64,000 bases of DNA from an uncultured Fluviicola sp. (lineage in GTDB: Bacteria > Bacteroidota > Bacteroidia > Flavobacteriales > Crocinitomicaceae): assembly GCF_946478805.1 (NCBI RefSeq), contig NZ_CAMLDC010000001.1:62001-126000 (forward strand). The letters are read 5' to 3'. Shown here piece after piece: positions 8,110-17,260 of the stretch. Below the pieces are notes generated by a model. The model was not told the origin of the DNA. It was given only the letters and a program-made list of their open reading frames with translations, and ran no database searches. A program made the position numbers and the translations under genes. How positions within the stretch are numbered: the first letter of the stretch is position 1; each line of letters begins with the position of its first letter.

Positions 8110-9441
8110 TTAATTGATGTATTTTCTTTTTTCCATTTGTTGGAGCCACTTCTCAAAAGCATCGATAAACAGATCTGCTTTGAAGTGATAACCGGGAGCC
8201 GTGAAGTGAACCAGGTCAGATCGCATTAATCCAACCGCTTTCCAGGTACGTGACGAGCCCAGTTCACCCATGATTCCATAAAAGTCCCATACGGGACATT
8301 CATATTTTTTGGCTAATTCAATGATTACATCGCGTTCACGAGCCACATTCTTATTGAGGTATTTCTTCTTGTACCCGGCATCGTTCGGAACAGTGAGCAG
8401 AATCGCACAGTCAGGGTTGGCTGCCAAAACTTTCAGCATCATGGTTTCCAGGTTCTTCTTATAAACTTCCGGATTGAAGGAGCCGTAAGGTACATTCGCA
8501 TCATTTGTTCCTACTGAAAAGGCAAAAAAGTCGGGAGGGGATTCTTTGAGCTGTTCTTCAAAATTCTTGTTGGCAATGTAAGTGTATAATCCGGCACCGT
8601 TGATTCCTATTGCAGTATATGAAACTCCGGGAGAAGCATTGCTCAATTGGAAGGCATGCAGCTGAAGATTATAAGGACCGGCGATCAGTCGCGTAAACTG
8701 AAGATTGAATGTGTCGACAGCATCCGTAAAAATGGTTTCGGTGTAACCCAATGTTTCATTTCGGAATTTATTGACGATCAGGATTTCATCGGGTCCGAAA
8801 TTCAATTCGTACGGAAAAGGGCCCTTGTTGTGATACACCCGAAGCCTTGTGAATCCGGGTCTCACATCCGTTTTATCGTATTTAAAAGTGATTTCCACGA
8901 TTGAATCCGGTGTTTCCACGACAGCACCTAGCAATCCGAAATCAATTCCTACAGGCCGGTTGAAGTTTACACTTCTGTATGTATCCCAATGGTTTTTCGA
9001 CTTGAATTCATAATTCCAGGGATTATTCGTTTTCGCCAGATCAAATGGAAAAATCAATCCGCGTTCTCCGGGGATATCCAACCAATGGGTTTGCAGGTAA
9101 GTTCGGATATCGTGTGTGTACACGTCCGCTTGAAGGTGAGATCCACCGATATGGTAAAAATTCAACTTGCAATTCTTTTCCGTGACCATGTTATTGAAAT
9201 CTTGAAAAAGATGTTCCCAATTGGTACTTTGCGGACTGTAAAACCGAAAGCAATTGTTCCCGAAATTGATAAATGGATATTGGTGTTTTAAATTTGTGTC
9301 GAGATGGTGAAAATTGGGATATGTGTAACTGTCGAGCGGTGTTTTATTGCGTATAATCTCCACTTGCGACTGACTGTTACAAGCAATAAGTGTGGTAATT
9401 AATAATGCAATATAAAAACTAAACTTCATCCAATATTTCAT
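8110..9441 (-). CDS. SGNH/GDSL hydrolase-like lipoprotein, MBOAT partner
   Basis: Probably a periplasmic or outer-membrane-facing esterase/acyltransferase of the SGNH fold that works with the MBOAT protein encoded next. Starting at ATG 9441 gives a lipoprotein signal with a lipobox (ITTLIAC, Cys21). The longer frame to 9531 overlaps the upstream gene and is less likely. Block I reads FYHIGGSHLQADVYTH, so the usual GDS is GGS but the Ser is kept. Block III is FSVGTNDANVPYG and block V is DLVHFTAPGYHF (Asp-x-x-His). About 443 residues. It is diverged from but organised like the upstream SGNH protein, and both lie in one transcript with the MBOAT gene. Start alternatives: 9429, 9456. Confidence 0.85.
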   Translation of the reverse strand: MKYWMKFSFYIALLITTLIACNSQSQVEIIRNKTPLDSYTYPNFHHLDTNLKHQYPFINFGNNCFRFYSPQSTNWEHLFQDFNNMVTEKNCKLNFYHIGGSHLQADVYTHDIRTYLQTHWLDIPGERGLIFPFDLAKTNNPWNYEFKSKNHWDTYRSVNFNRPVGIDFGLLGAVVETPDSIVEITFKYDKTDVRPGFTRLRVYHNKGPFPYELNFGPDEILIVNKFRNETLGYTETIFTDAVDTFNLQFTRLIAGPYNLQLHAFQLSNASPGVSYTAIGINGAGLYTYIANKNFEEQLKESPPDFFAFSVGTNDANVPYGSFNPEVYKKNLETMMLKVLAANPDCAILLTVPNDAGYKKKYLNKNVARERDVIIELAKKYECPVWDFYGIMGELGSSRTWKAVGLMRSDLVHFTAPGYHFKADLFIDAFEKWLQQMEKRKYIN

Positions 9442-9463
9442 TTGAGCAACGAGCATGCTGCTT

Positions 9464-10939
9464 TTATTGAGCTCCTTGTTTCCATTTAACATACTCTGCT
9501 GCAAATGCATCAAAGAAGAGTTGTGATGCAATACTTGCTCCCCGATTTGTGAAGTGTATGTAATCGTTTCCTGCTAAACCTTTTTCAACCCAGCTAGGCA
9601 TGGAGTTTTCTCCTCCCATTGCACTAAAAAGATCCCAATAGCAAGCACCGACCTCTTTTGAAACACGTGTCATTTCCTGAACCAGGAAAGGAAGCATCTT
9701 ATAGGTCACGCGACCTGTTGCTGCCTGCATCGACATATCACTTGGGCCAATCACAATAATGGAAGCTGATGGGCGCAATTTTTTCACGGTGTACAACTGG
9801 CCTTTGAATTGTTTTGCATAATGTCTGACGGATGAGGAATCATTCATATATGGAACCCCGTTTCCTCCAAATTGCATGATAACCATTTCCACATTCAGGT
9901 CATCGTACATTTTAGCAGCGGAATTGTGATCTATTTTCCCGAAGAAAGTACCGCTTGATCCACGCATTCCTATATTATCGACCAAAACACCGTAATCACT
10001 TTCCAAAGAGAATCCGATAATTGTAGGACTTACGGATGCAGAAAACTCGTAACGCAATTTGCTTGGTGTGGAAGGGAATTCCAGGGAAAGCACATGGTAT
10101 TTCCCGTCATTTTCCAAACTGTCTTCATGTACCAGGGTGGTTCCGTTGTAAACTTTGATCTTGCAAGGTTTGAAACAACTGGTATAGAACATTTTTGCAT
10201 TGTTGTATGTTCTTGCTCTGGAATAAGCTGTCTTGGTCGGTTCGATCTCAATAAAGGCTTCTTTGATCGAAGTGGAAGCTGCCATTTGTGAACTGTCCAT
10301 TTCCGAAGTGAACCGGGCAGCGGTGTTCATTGAACCGTATTTGCGGGATTTCAGACTGGCACCTCCAAACGCAGTATAGCGAGTGAAATTGGGCGAGCAG
10401 GTTTGTTTGAAAGTGATGGTATTGTATTCGTTTTTAGCAGGAATTGTTCCAGGGCCAAATCCACCGAATTGTGTTTGTAAACGCTGACGGATGTAAGAAG
10501 TCATGCGATCTCCTTCAATTTGTGAATCCCCATAATGTAGTACACGTACTGTTTTTCCTTTTGCCGCACCATCCAATTTTTCGAAGAAGGTATGAAGTGC
10601 TTCTTGTCCTTTCTCATTGAACTGGATACTCGTAGCTGCTTCTGCAGATAAAGTTCCGCCCGCAGGTGCCCCCATTTTACCATCCGATTCGAAGGTATTC
10701 TTGATAGTGGTGTCCGCTGAAATTCCTTCTATGTTCAAGGTGTCCACCTTAACAATATTGCTAATGTCTTTTTTTTCAACCGGTTTTGGCGGAGTTAACG
10801 CATCATTGAGTGAAAGAAACCGGACATCTGTGCCAAAAAGGTCGATCTTGTCTCCTTTGACTAAAAAGCTGATACCGGTCAATAAAGCCAGAATTCCGGC
10901 GAGGTAAATAAGAACATGAAATGGTTGTAGCTGCTTCAC
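9464..10939 (-). CDS. SGNH/GDSL hydrolase-like membrane-anchored protein
   Basis: First gene of the acylation cluster. The start is a GTG at 10939 (MKQLQPFH). An N-terminal membrane anchor (VLIYLAGILALLTGISFLV) is followed by a linker of low complexity to about residue 110. The SGNH core then shows block I HYGDSQIEGDRMTSYIRQ with the catalytic Ser, block III IMQFGGNGVPYM, and block V DYIHFTNRGASIAS with Asp/His. 491 residues. A minus-strand element TAATTTTG at 10959-10966, about 19 bp upstream of GTG, marks the likely promoter of the three-gene unit. It resembles the next gene only in the SGNH blocks, suggesting two different catalytic or binding roles in the same pathway. Confidence 0.87.
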   Translation of the reverse strand: MKQLQPFHVLIYLAGILALLTGISFLVKGDKIDLFGTDVRFLSLNDALTPPKPVEKKDISNIVKVDTLNIEGISADTTIKNTFESDGKMGAPAGGTLSAEAATSIQFNEKGQEALHTFFEKLDGAAKGKTVRVLHYGDSQIEGDRMTSYIRQRLQTQFGGFGPGTIPAKNEYNTITFKQTCSPNFTRYTAFGGASLKSRKYGSMNTAARFTSEMDSSQMAASTSIKEAFIEIEPTKTAYSRARTYNNAKMFYTSCFKPCKIKVYNGTTLVHEDSLENDGKYHVLSLEFPSTPSKLRYEFSASVSPTIIGFSLESDYGVLVDNIGMRGSSGTFFGKIDHNSAAKMYDDLNVEMVIMQFGGNGVPYMNDSSSVRHYAKQFKGQLYTVKKLRPSASIIVIGPSDMSMQAATGRVTYKMLPFLVQEMTRVSKEVGACYWDLFSAMGGENSMPSWVEKGLAGNDYIHFTNRGASIASQLFFDAFAAEYVKWKQGAQ

Positions 10940-10958
10940 TTACATTTAAATTGAGCTA

Positions 10959-10966
10959 CAAAATTA
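10959..10966 (-). promoter_or_regulatory. Minus-7 element TAATTTTG of SGNH-SGNH-MBOAT unit
   Basis: TAATTTTG on the minus strand, about 19 bp before the GTG start of the first SGNH gene. It fits the Bacteroidota minus-7 consensus. Confidence 0.5.
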
Positions 10967-11105
10967 ATCCAATTAAGCAAAAGACAAATCATTGTTTATT
11001 ATCTGCAAGGATTTAGGGATTATTTGATGGTTACGCAGTTTAGAAATACGGATAGACATGTGTCTATTTGGCTAGTAGTGATGCTGGTTTTATATGGACT
11101 ATTCG

Positions 11106-11113
11106 TAACTTTA
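11106..11113 (+). promoter_or_regulatory. Minus-7-like TAACTTTA, 4 bp before ATG
   Basis: TAACTTTA ends 4 bp before the ATG of the DUF255 gene, so transcription would begin at or next to the start codon (leaderless). The same spacing recurs at glyS, rbfA and the SDR gene. Confidence 0.5.
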
Positions 11114-11117
11114 GATC

Positions 11118-13076
11118 ATGGAACAATACACAAACGAACTCATTCACGAGAGTAGTCTATACTTGCAGCAACATGCACACAATCCGGTAAATTGGGTTTC
11201 CTGGTCGAAAGAAGCTTTTGAACGAGCCGAAAAAGAACGGAAATTAGTGCTTGTTTCTATTGGCTATTCGGCTTGCCATTGGTGTCACGTAATGGAACAC
11301 GAGTGTTTTGAAGATGAAGAAGTAGCCACATTGATGAACAAACATTTTATCTGTATCAAAGTGGATCGGGAAGAGCGACCGGATGTGGATCAGGTTTACA
11401 TGACAGCAGTTCAGTTAATGACACAGAGAGGAGGATGGCCGTTGAATTGTTTTACCATTCCGAACGGACAACCCATTTACGGCGGAACCTATTTTCCAAA
11501 GGAGCAATGGATGCATGTCTTGAAATCCTTGAATCAGACGTACGCATCCGAACCGGAAAAGGTGTTGGAATACGCGAAAGAACTTTCTGACGGTGTGCAG
11601 CAATCGGATCTGATCACAGTAGCAGAACCGGTCTCATCTTTTCCAACAGATAAATTATGGGAGCTTGTTCGAAGATGGCAATCGCGAATGGATATGGTGG
11701 AAGGTGGGCCAACTTCGGCTCCGAAATTTCCGCTTCCGAGTAACCTCGAGTTTTTACTCCACTATGGACTTTTAGAAAAAAATGAACAGATTCAAAAGTA
11801 TGTCGATCTGACGCTTCATAAAATGGCATTGGGTGGAATTTATGACCAGGTTGGTGGAGGTTTTTCGCGATATTCGGTTGATATCTTGTGGAAAATCCCT
11901 CATTTTGAGAAAATGCTTTATGATAACGGGCAACTATTAAGCGTTTATGCGCAAGCGTATGAACAAACAAAAACTCCCGAATACAAACGTGTATTGGATC
12001 AGACACTCGGGTGGCTGGAACGCGAAATGCAAAGCGATGAAGGTGGTCTGTTTGCAGCGCAGGATGCCGATTCGGAAGGAGTGGAAGGGAAATATTACGT
12101 TTGGACAAAAGAAGAGATCGAATCTGCCTTGGGTGAAAATGCATCCTGGTTCTGGAAATTTTATAATCCCGGGAACAAAGGTTATTGGGAAGACAAGCAA
12201 TGGGTTCTGTTGAGAAATGAGACCTGGGAGGAGTTCTGTAAAACGAATCCTTCTGTTACTCCTGAAAAAATCCGGGATCAATTAGACACTTTATTACATA
12301 TTCGCAAAAAACGAATTGCTCCCGGTACTGATACCAAATGCCTGACAGCCTGGAATGCGCTTACGATAACCGGCTTGGTTGAAGCTTTCAAGGCAACGGA
12401 AGATCATGCGTTTCTGAAAATGGCTTTGCAGGTTGCGAAATGGCTTCGTAAATATCAGGTTTCAAGTGACTTTCAATTATTCCACACCCGACAAAATCAA
12501 CGGTCATTTATCACCGGATTTTTGGATGATTACGCAACGACCATTCAGGCATTCCTTTCGCTTTACCAGATCACAGGGGATGAAGAAGAGTTGAATTTTG
12601 CCAAGGAATTATGTAAGTATACGCTTACACATTTTTACGATGAAAAGTCAGGGATGTTCTTTTTTACACCGGATGACCACGATCTGATTGCACGAAAAAT
12701 GGAAATCAACGACAATGTGATTCCATCCACTAACAGCATCATGGCAAACAACCTGTTGACACTTTCATTGTTGGATGATAATCTGGAGTACGAAGCAAAA
12801 GCGAAACAGATGCTCCAGAATGTGATTGAAGGAATGGAACAATACGGTTCCGGGTATTCCAATTGGGCTTTGTTGCTATTGCGTTTCCAAAAAGAGGTGC
12901 GATTACTGACCATTCCAAAAACCAATGACTGGAATATCTTCAGAAAGCAGGGTTCACCGTTTTTATTGGTGCGTTATTCTGATGACAAGGAAGCAACTGT
13001 ATGCGCAGCCGGATTGTGCTCTATTCCGATGATTCATGTTCGGGAAGTGCAAGATTATTTGGAAAATTTGAATTAA
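11118..13076 (+). CDS. Thioredoxin-fold DUF255 protein (YyaL/SSP411 family)
   Basis: 652 residues, typical for the family. An N-terminal thioredoxin-like DUF255 domain (about 1-165) begins [16 protein letters not shown] and carries the [12 protein letters not shown] motif with a CxxC pair near residues 52-55, then [14 protein letters not shown]. The rest is an alpha/alpha-barrel related to N-acylglucosamine 2-epimerase-type barrels, with [22 protein letters not shown] and [13 protein letters not shown] as landmarks. The molecular function of the family is unsettled. It is a single gene with its own promoter-like element and ends in a bidirectional terminator shared with msrA, which is convergent. 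Both may deal with thiol or oxidative chemistry, but that link is only inference. Confidence 0.93.
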   Translation: MEQYTNELIHESSLYLQQHAHNPVNWVSWSKEAFERAEKERKLVLVSIGYSACHWCHVMEHECFEDEEVATLMNKHFICIKVDREERPDVDQVYMTAVQLMTQRGGWPLNCFTIPNGQPIYGGTYFPKEQWMHVLKSLNQTYASEPEKVLEYAKELSDGVQQSDLITVAEPVSSFPTDKLWELVRRWQSRMDMVEGGPTSAPKFPLPSNLEFLLHYGLLEKNEQIQKYVDLTLHKMALGGIYDQVGGGFSRYSVDILWKIPHFEKMLYDNGQLLSVYAQAYEQTKTPEYKRVLDQTLGWLEREMQSDEGGLFAAQDADSEGVEGKYYVWTKEEIESALGENASWFWKFYNPGNKGYWEDKQWVLLRNETWEEFCKTNPSVTPEKIRDQLDTLLHIRKKRIAPGTDTKCLTAWNALTITGLVEAFKATEDHAFLKMALQVAKWLRKYQVSSDFQLFHTRQNQRSFITGFLDDYATTIQAFLSLYQITGDEEELNFAKELCKYTLTHFYDEKSGMFFFTPDDHDLIARKMEINDNVIPSTNSIMANNLLTLSLLDDNLEYEAKAKQMLQNVIEGMEQYGSGYSNWALLLLRFQKEVRLLTIPKTNDWNIFRKQGSPFLLVRYSDDKEATVCAAGLCSIPMIHVREVQDYLENLN

Positions 13077-13116
13077 AATATGTAGGGACTTAACACATCG
13101 CGGCCCTACATATTTT
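13075..13116. terminator. Bidirectional terminator, GTAGGG-type palindrome
   Basis: AAAATATGTAGGG (13075-13087) pairs perfectly with CCCTACATATTTT (13104-13116) over 13 bp and overlaps the stop codon of the DUF255 gene. It lies between convergent genes. The TGTAGGG...CCCTACA ends recall widespread REP-like palindromes. Confidence 0.75.
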
Positions 13117-13126
13117 GCGATTTTAA

Positions 13127-13786
13127 TTATTTCTTCTCTTCCTTCAACATCTCCGGAGCCTTGATTTTAAAACGCTCCAATCGCGGGTCCGAAACTGCTT
13201 CTATATATCCGTTGTGCGGATTTTTACACTCAAAGTTCTGATGGTATTCTTCTGCTTTATAGAAAGCGGTGAACTTCACCACTTCGGTTGTAATCGAAGG
13301 GAATTTCTTTTCCAGTAGCAACTTCCGGATATAAGCTTTCGCATGATCACGCTCGTAGTTGGTTTGGTAAAAAATGGCTGACCGGTATTGGGTTCCGGCA
13401 TCCGGTCCTTGTCTATTGGCAGTCGTAGGATCATGAGAATCGTAAAACACTTTCAACAGGTCATCGTAGGAAATAACGGTCGAATCGTAATAGATCTTTA
13501 CTGTTTCCGCATGTCCGGTAGTCCGGGTACAAACTTCTTCATAAGTTGGATTTTCGACATGTCCACCGGAATAACCACTTTCAACTTCAGCAACCCCCTT
13601 TACAGATTCGTAAATTGCTTCGACACACCAGAAGCAACCACTTCCGAAATAAGCAACCTGGTAGTTGGTTAATTCTGCCGGAGTTTTATCGGCTTTCAAT
13701 TGTGATTTTTCAGAGGGTTTGTTTTTCTGACCACATGCACTTAAAGATAAGAGCGTAACGACTAAAAAGAAAACGACGTGTTTCAT
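13127..13786 (-). CDS. msrA: Peptide-methionine (S)-S-oxide reductase, lipoprotein
   Basis: Reduces methionine-S-sulfoxide in oxidised proteins. The 219 residues start with a lipoprotein signal (FFLVVTLLSLSACGQ, Cys18), so this copy acts in the periplasm or on a membrane. The catalytic motif is intact: YFGSGCFWCVEAIYESV (GCFWC, about residues 51-55), followed by GYSGGHVENPTYEEVC, DPTTANRQGPDAGTQYRSAI and the closing HQNFECKNPHNGYI. A minus-strand TAACTTGA element lies about 18 bp before the ATG. Convergent with the DUF255 gene. No MsrB domain is fused and none is adjacent. Confidence 0.96.
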   Translation of the reverse strand: MKHVVFFLVVTLLSLSACGQKNKPSEKSQLKADKTPAELTNYQVAYFGSGCFWCVEAIYESVKGVAEVESGYSGGHVENPTYEEVCTRTTGHAETVKIYYDSTVISYDDLLKVFYDSHDPTTANRQGPDAGTQYRSAIFYQTNYERDHAKAYIRKLLLEKKFPSITTEVVKFTAFYKAEEYHQNFECKNPHNGYIEAVSDPRLERFKIKAPEMLKEEKK

Positions 13787-13974
13787 GATAAATTTTTTTC
13801 AAGTTACGACACGGATGGGAATCCGGATTCGAAACAGGGCATTTTTAACCTTTGTTAAGGATAAAAAGTTGTTTACAAGGTTAGTTTCACGAGATTAAAG
13901 CAACAAAAAAAAAGAGAAAGGTTTAAAAAGTCGGTACAACTGATTATATTCGCACCCTTAAAAGAAATTATAGA

Positions 13975-16185
13975 ATGGCAATTATTGGGAAAATAAGAAA
14001 CATGCGTTACCTACTTGTAGGTATTACGGGATTGGCTCTTTTGACTTTTATTCTTACAGGATTATTTGATAAAATCGGGTCTTCAGTTGATAGAGGCACA
14101 CTTGGTACAATTGATGGAAACGAAGTGGATACTGCTATTTACAATGCAAAATTGAATCAGTTTATATATTCTGATAAACAACAATTTCAGCAACAACAAC
14201 GTGAATACACGGATAAGGATCAAGAGCAATCTGCTGATAAAGCATGGTCAGCTTCTGTAGATGAAATTATCCTGAAGGGTGAATACGATGCACTTGGTTT
14301 GGCGGTTTCTGAAAAAGAGTTCACTTCTTTCCTTTATGGAGAGGAAGGATTTACTTTGTTACCCGAAATCCAACAAGCATTTACAAATCCGCAAACAAAG
14401 CAATTTGATGCTGCCCAATTGGAGAAATACGTTCAGGACCAGGAAAAATCTACGGATGTAGCTGCGAAAGAAGGTTGGAAAAAAACCAAAGAAGCAATCC
14501 GCATGCAACGTATGCAGGAGAAATATTTCCAATACTTGGGTCAAGGTGCTTATGTAACAAAATTGGAAGCGAAGAACGAATATTTGGCTAAGAACGAATC
14601 CAAATCGATTTCATTCGTGATGGGTGCTTACCGCGATATCTCTGATGACCAAATGAAAATTTCCGATAAGGAAGTTCGTGCATTCTATGAAAAAAACAAA
14701 GACAAGCCGAAATACCAGGTGATGGCGGGTCGTGATGTGAAGTATTTTGATGTGACGATTGTTCCTTCAAAAAGAGATTCAATCACATTCAATAAGGAAT
14801 TGGCGACTTTGAAAAAATCATTCGCTGCATCAACAAATGATTCCTTGTTCATTTTACAAAACTCTGAATTGCCAAGAATGTATGCTTCCGGTCACATGAT
14901 GACTTTCCGTCCGGAAGGAGATCCGAAAGCACGTCCTGAGTTGACTTATCCTGCAGCAATGGATACAGTTTTCAAAACTGCAACAATCGGTCAATTGGTA
15001 GGCCCATACGACGATAAAGGAACGACACGCATTGCAAAAGTGGTTGACTTCAACTCGACTGTGATGAAAGTGCGTCACATTTTGATCAGTGCTCAAAAAG
15101 GAGATACGAAGAAAATTGCTTCTGCTAAGAAATTGGCTGACAGTTTGGTGAAAGTTGTCAATTCGACAAACTTCGAAGAATTTGTTACGAAATATTCGGA
15201 AGATCCGGGATCGAAAGATAAAGGAGGTGTTTACGAAGACTTCATGGATTACGAAATGGTTCAACCGTTCTCTGATTTTGCAAAAGACAAACCGGTAGGA
15301 ACTATCGGGGTTGTACAAACTGATTTCGGATTCCATATCATGGAAGTATTGGACAGAAAAAGTACTGTGAGATTCCCGGTTTTGGCTGTGGTTCAAAAAA
15401 CATTGCTTGCATCTGAGGATACAAAAATGAAATTGAAGGATAAGGCTTACAATTTGCTTTCCCAATTGGATAGAGAGTTAGGTAAGAAAGAAGATATTAC
15501 AGACAAGATCATTTTGTTTGATACAATCGCCCGCAGAGAAGGATTCTATTCCAGACCGGCACGTATGTTCGACGAGTCTCCGAAAGTACAAGGATTCACA
15601 ACTAAAATGGCCGCTCAGTCAATTTTGGAATTGGCATACAACGATGAAGCTGCAGTTGGGGATTTATGTTCTTCTCCGATCCAGGATGATAACCGTTTGA
15701 TTATTGCTATCGTTTCTTCTATCCGTGAAAAAGGTGCACCTGCATTGGTTGACACTTACGAGCGAATGAGAACAGATGCGTTGAACGAGAAAAAAGCAAA
15801 TTCCATCCTGAAGAAAATGGGATCTGTAACAAACTTGGAAGCATTAGCTAAGAAATTGAAAACAGATGTGAAACAAGCTGAAATGACGTTTGCTTCACCA
15901 AGTATTCAAGGTGGTGGTTATGAGCCGGAAGTTGTCGGAGCATTGTTCTCCGGTAAGATCAAGGACAAAATGTCTTCCAAAGCAACAGTTGGTCAATCCG
16001 GAGTGTATGTATTCCGTGTAAACAAAACGGTGAAAGCTCCTGCAGCGAAAAATTACGATGCAGAGAAAATGCAGATGTTGAGCCAGATCAAGGCAAGCAT
16101 TGCAAATTCATCCCGCCAGGCATTGCAGAAAAAATTGAATGTAATGGATAACAGAGCATTATTGGATGCTGGAATTATCCGTTAA
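13975..16185 (+). CDS. PpiD/SurA-like periplasmic peptidyl-prolyl isomerase
   Basis: A membrane-anchored folding factor for exported proteins. 736 residues: a short cytosolic start (MAIIGKIRNMRY), one membrane helix (LVGITGLALLTFILTGLF, residues 14-31), a long helical SurA_N-type chaperone region to about 350, one parvulin domain beginning VRHILISAQKGD at about residue 365 with EEFVTKYSEDPGSKDKGG and FGFHIMEVLDR, then a second helical region to the end. This is the PpiD layout. A TATATTCG element lies about 21 bp before the ATG and a strong terminator follows. In a cell that exports many giant T9SS proteins, it is a natural periplasmic quality-control factor (inference). Confidence 0.92.
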   Translation: MAIIGKIRNMRYLLVGITGLALLTFILTGLFDKIGSSVDRGTLGTIDGNEVDTAIYNAKLNQFIYSDKQQFQQQQREYTDKDQEQSADKAWSASVDEIILKGEYDALGLAVSEKEFTSFLYGEEGFTLLPEIQQAFTNPQTKQFDAAQLEKYVQDQEKSTDVAAKEGWKKTKEAIRMQRMQEKYFQYLGQGAYVTKLEAKNEYLAKNESKSISFVMGAYRDISDDQMKISDKEVRAFYEKNKDKPKYQVMAGRDVKYFDVTIVPSKRDSITFNKELATLKKSFAASTNDSLFILQNSELPRMYASGHMMTFRPEGDPKARPELTYPAAMDTVFKTATIGQLVGPYDDKGTTRIAKVVDFNSTVMKVRHILISAQKGDTKKIASAKKLADSLVKVVNSTNFEEFVTKYSEDPGSKDKGGVYEDFMDYEMVQPFSDFAKDKPVGTIGVVQTDFGFHIMEVLDRKSTVRFPVLAVVQKTLLASEDTKMKLKDKAYNLLSQLDRELGKKEDITDKIILFDTIARREGFYSRPARMFDESPKVQGFTTKMAAQSILELAYNDEAAVGDLCSSPIQDDNRLIIAIVSSIREKGAPALVDTYERMRTDALNEKKANSILKKMGSVTNLEALAKKLKTDVKQAEMTFASPSIQGGGYEPEVVGALFSGKIKDKMSSKATVGQSGVYVFRVNKTVKAPAAKNYDAEKMQMLSQIKASIANSSRQALQKKLNVMDNRALLDAGIIR

Positions 16186-16204
16186 TTAAGATACATGGAG
16201 TATG

Positions 16205-16240
16205 AAAAGGTTGTTCGGTTCGGACAACCTTTTTTGTTTT
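16205..16240 (+). terminator. Rho-independent terminator after ppiD-like gene
   Basis: AAAAGGTTGTtCG and CGGACAACCTTTTTT form a tight hairpin with loop GTT and a long T run. Confidence 0.85.
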
Positions 16241-16258
16241 TAACATTCTATAAAAACC

Positions 16259-16849
16259 ATGACACGCAACCTGTTTATCCTTTTCACTTCTTTATTTTGG
16301 CATTTAAATTCTTTTGCCCAAACAAAAGATTCTGTTTGCAGATCAAAAATCCAATTCTGCTCCAAAAATGAGCTGGGTGGTTTGATCGGAATAGGTCATA
16401 TCAAGAATCCAAATGACTATTTGGTGAGGAATCCTGAGTGGGCAGTTGAATTGACGAGCACGAACGGCATTCGTTACAATCCGTGGTTTGTCGGTATTGG
16501 ATTGGGCGTGCGTGCGTGGGGAACTGATCTTACTTTTCCGGTATTTGTAAACGTTTCGCTTGATTTGTGGAAGAGTGCTTTTTTTCTGCATGCGGATATG
16601 GGACATCAATTCGGAATCCGGAAAAGCAATTACTTTGGAGATAGGGAGACGGGAAGTTTTTATGCCGCTTATGGCTTGGGCTATAATTTTGCCATCAAAA
16701 AACAAAACCTTTACGTAAAGGCAAGTCTCTGCCATCAAAGAATGAAAGCGGCTACCAAAGCCGGTTTGGGTCCGGGCAATTATCTGGAGTCTTACGATCC
16801 CACCTATTTGTTTTTTCGGATTAGTTTGGGAATAAAATTTACAAAGTAG
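16259..16849 (+). CDS. Putative outer-membrane protein, 196 aa
   Basis: I do not recognise a named family. A cleavable signal peptide (LFILFTSLFWHLNSFAQ, cut after about residue 20) is followed by a beta-rich body with alternating aromatic/glycine strands (WFVGIGLGVRAWGTDLTF, FYAAYGLGYNFAIKKQNLY, FFRISLGIKFTK), as in small outer-membrane barrels. The body differs from the FHASVNH family that follows, yet its signal-peptide DNA and about 20 bp upstream are almost identical to the gene at 17261. It comes right after the ppiD-like terminator and no good promoter element was found. Function unknown. Confidence 0.75.
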   Translation: MTRNLFILFTSLFWHLNSFAQTKDSVCRSKIQFCSKNELGGLIGIGHIKNPNDYLVRNPEWAVELTSTNGIRYNPWFVGIGLGVRAWGTDLTFPVFVNVSLDLWKSAFFLHADMGHQFGIRKSNYFGDRETGSFYAAYGLGYNFAIKKQNLYVKASLCHQRMKAATKAGLGPGNYLESYDPTYLFFRISLGIKFTK

Positions 16850-16876
16850 CGTTGAAATAAGATAATAAACTTGTTT

Positions 16877-17217
16877 ATGAGATTGACCATTTTTTGCATC
16901 CCGTATTTTTGCCTTTCGTTTGCCTTTGCACAAGAAGAAAAACAACCATTAAAGAATCTCTTCAATGAGTTCCATGCTTCCGTAAACCACGAAATGGGCA
17001 ATGGTTTTTTTGGAGGAGGTTTAGGTGTAAATCATGTTTTTCGTCCGGATAAAGTTGTTGCCTTTAGAACCGGATTGGATTTCCAATTTTTTCATGCATG
17101 GAGCGATTCAGAAGATTCTCATTCCTATTATTCTTCTGTGAAAGATGTTCATTATATTTCGGGCAAGAATTTTTGAATCTGTATGGTCGTTTGTGTGTAG
17201 GGATTCATTTGAAATAG
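16877..17217 (+). pseudogene. Internally deleted, frameshifted FHASVNH-family barrel gene
   Basis: A remnant of the tandem outer-membrane family. ATG 16877 (MRLTIFCIPYFCLSFAFAQE) gives an intact signal peptide and the family start FNEFHASVNHEMGNGFFGGG up to FHAWSDSEDSHS. The frame then stops at 17174. After a minus-1 shift, the family's terminal strand NLYGRLCVGIHLK and a TAG stop at 17215 are still readable. The intact neighbour at 17261 has about 90 more codons in the middle, including the repeated-strand region. So an internal deletion joined the first and last parts out of frame. A truncated 99-residue product could still be made. Confidence 0.8.
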
Positions 17218-17260
17218 GAAATACTCCAGCCTTTTTTGATTTCGCTTTTTTATAAAGACT

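Noticed and set aside
11614..12144. Antisense open frame of 176 codons in the DUF255 gene
   Set aside because: Low-quality composition (rich in His, Arg, Phe) and opposite a clearly conserved protein; shadow frame.
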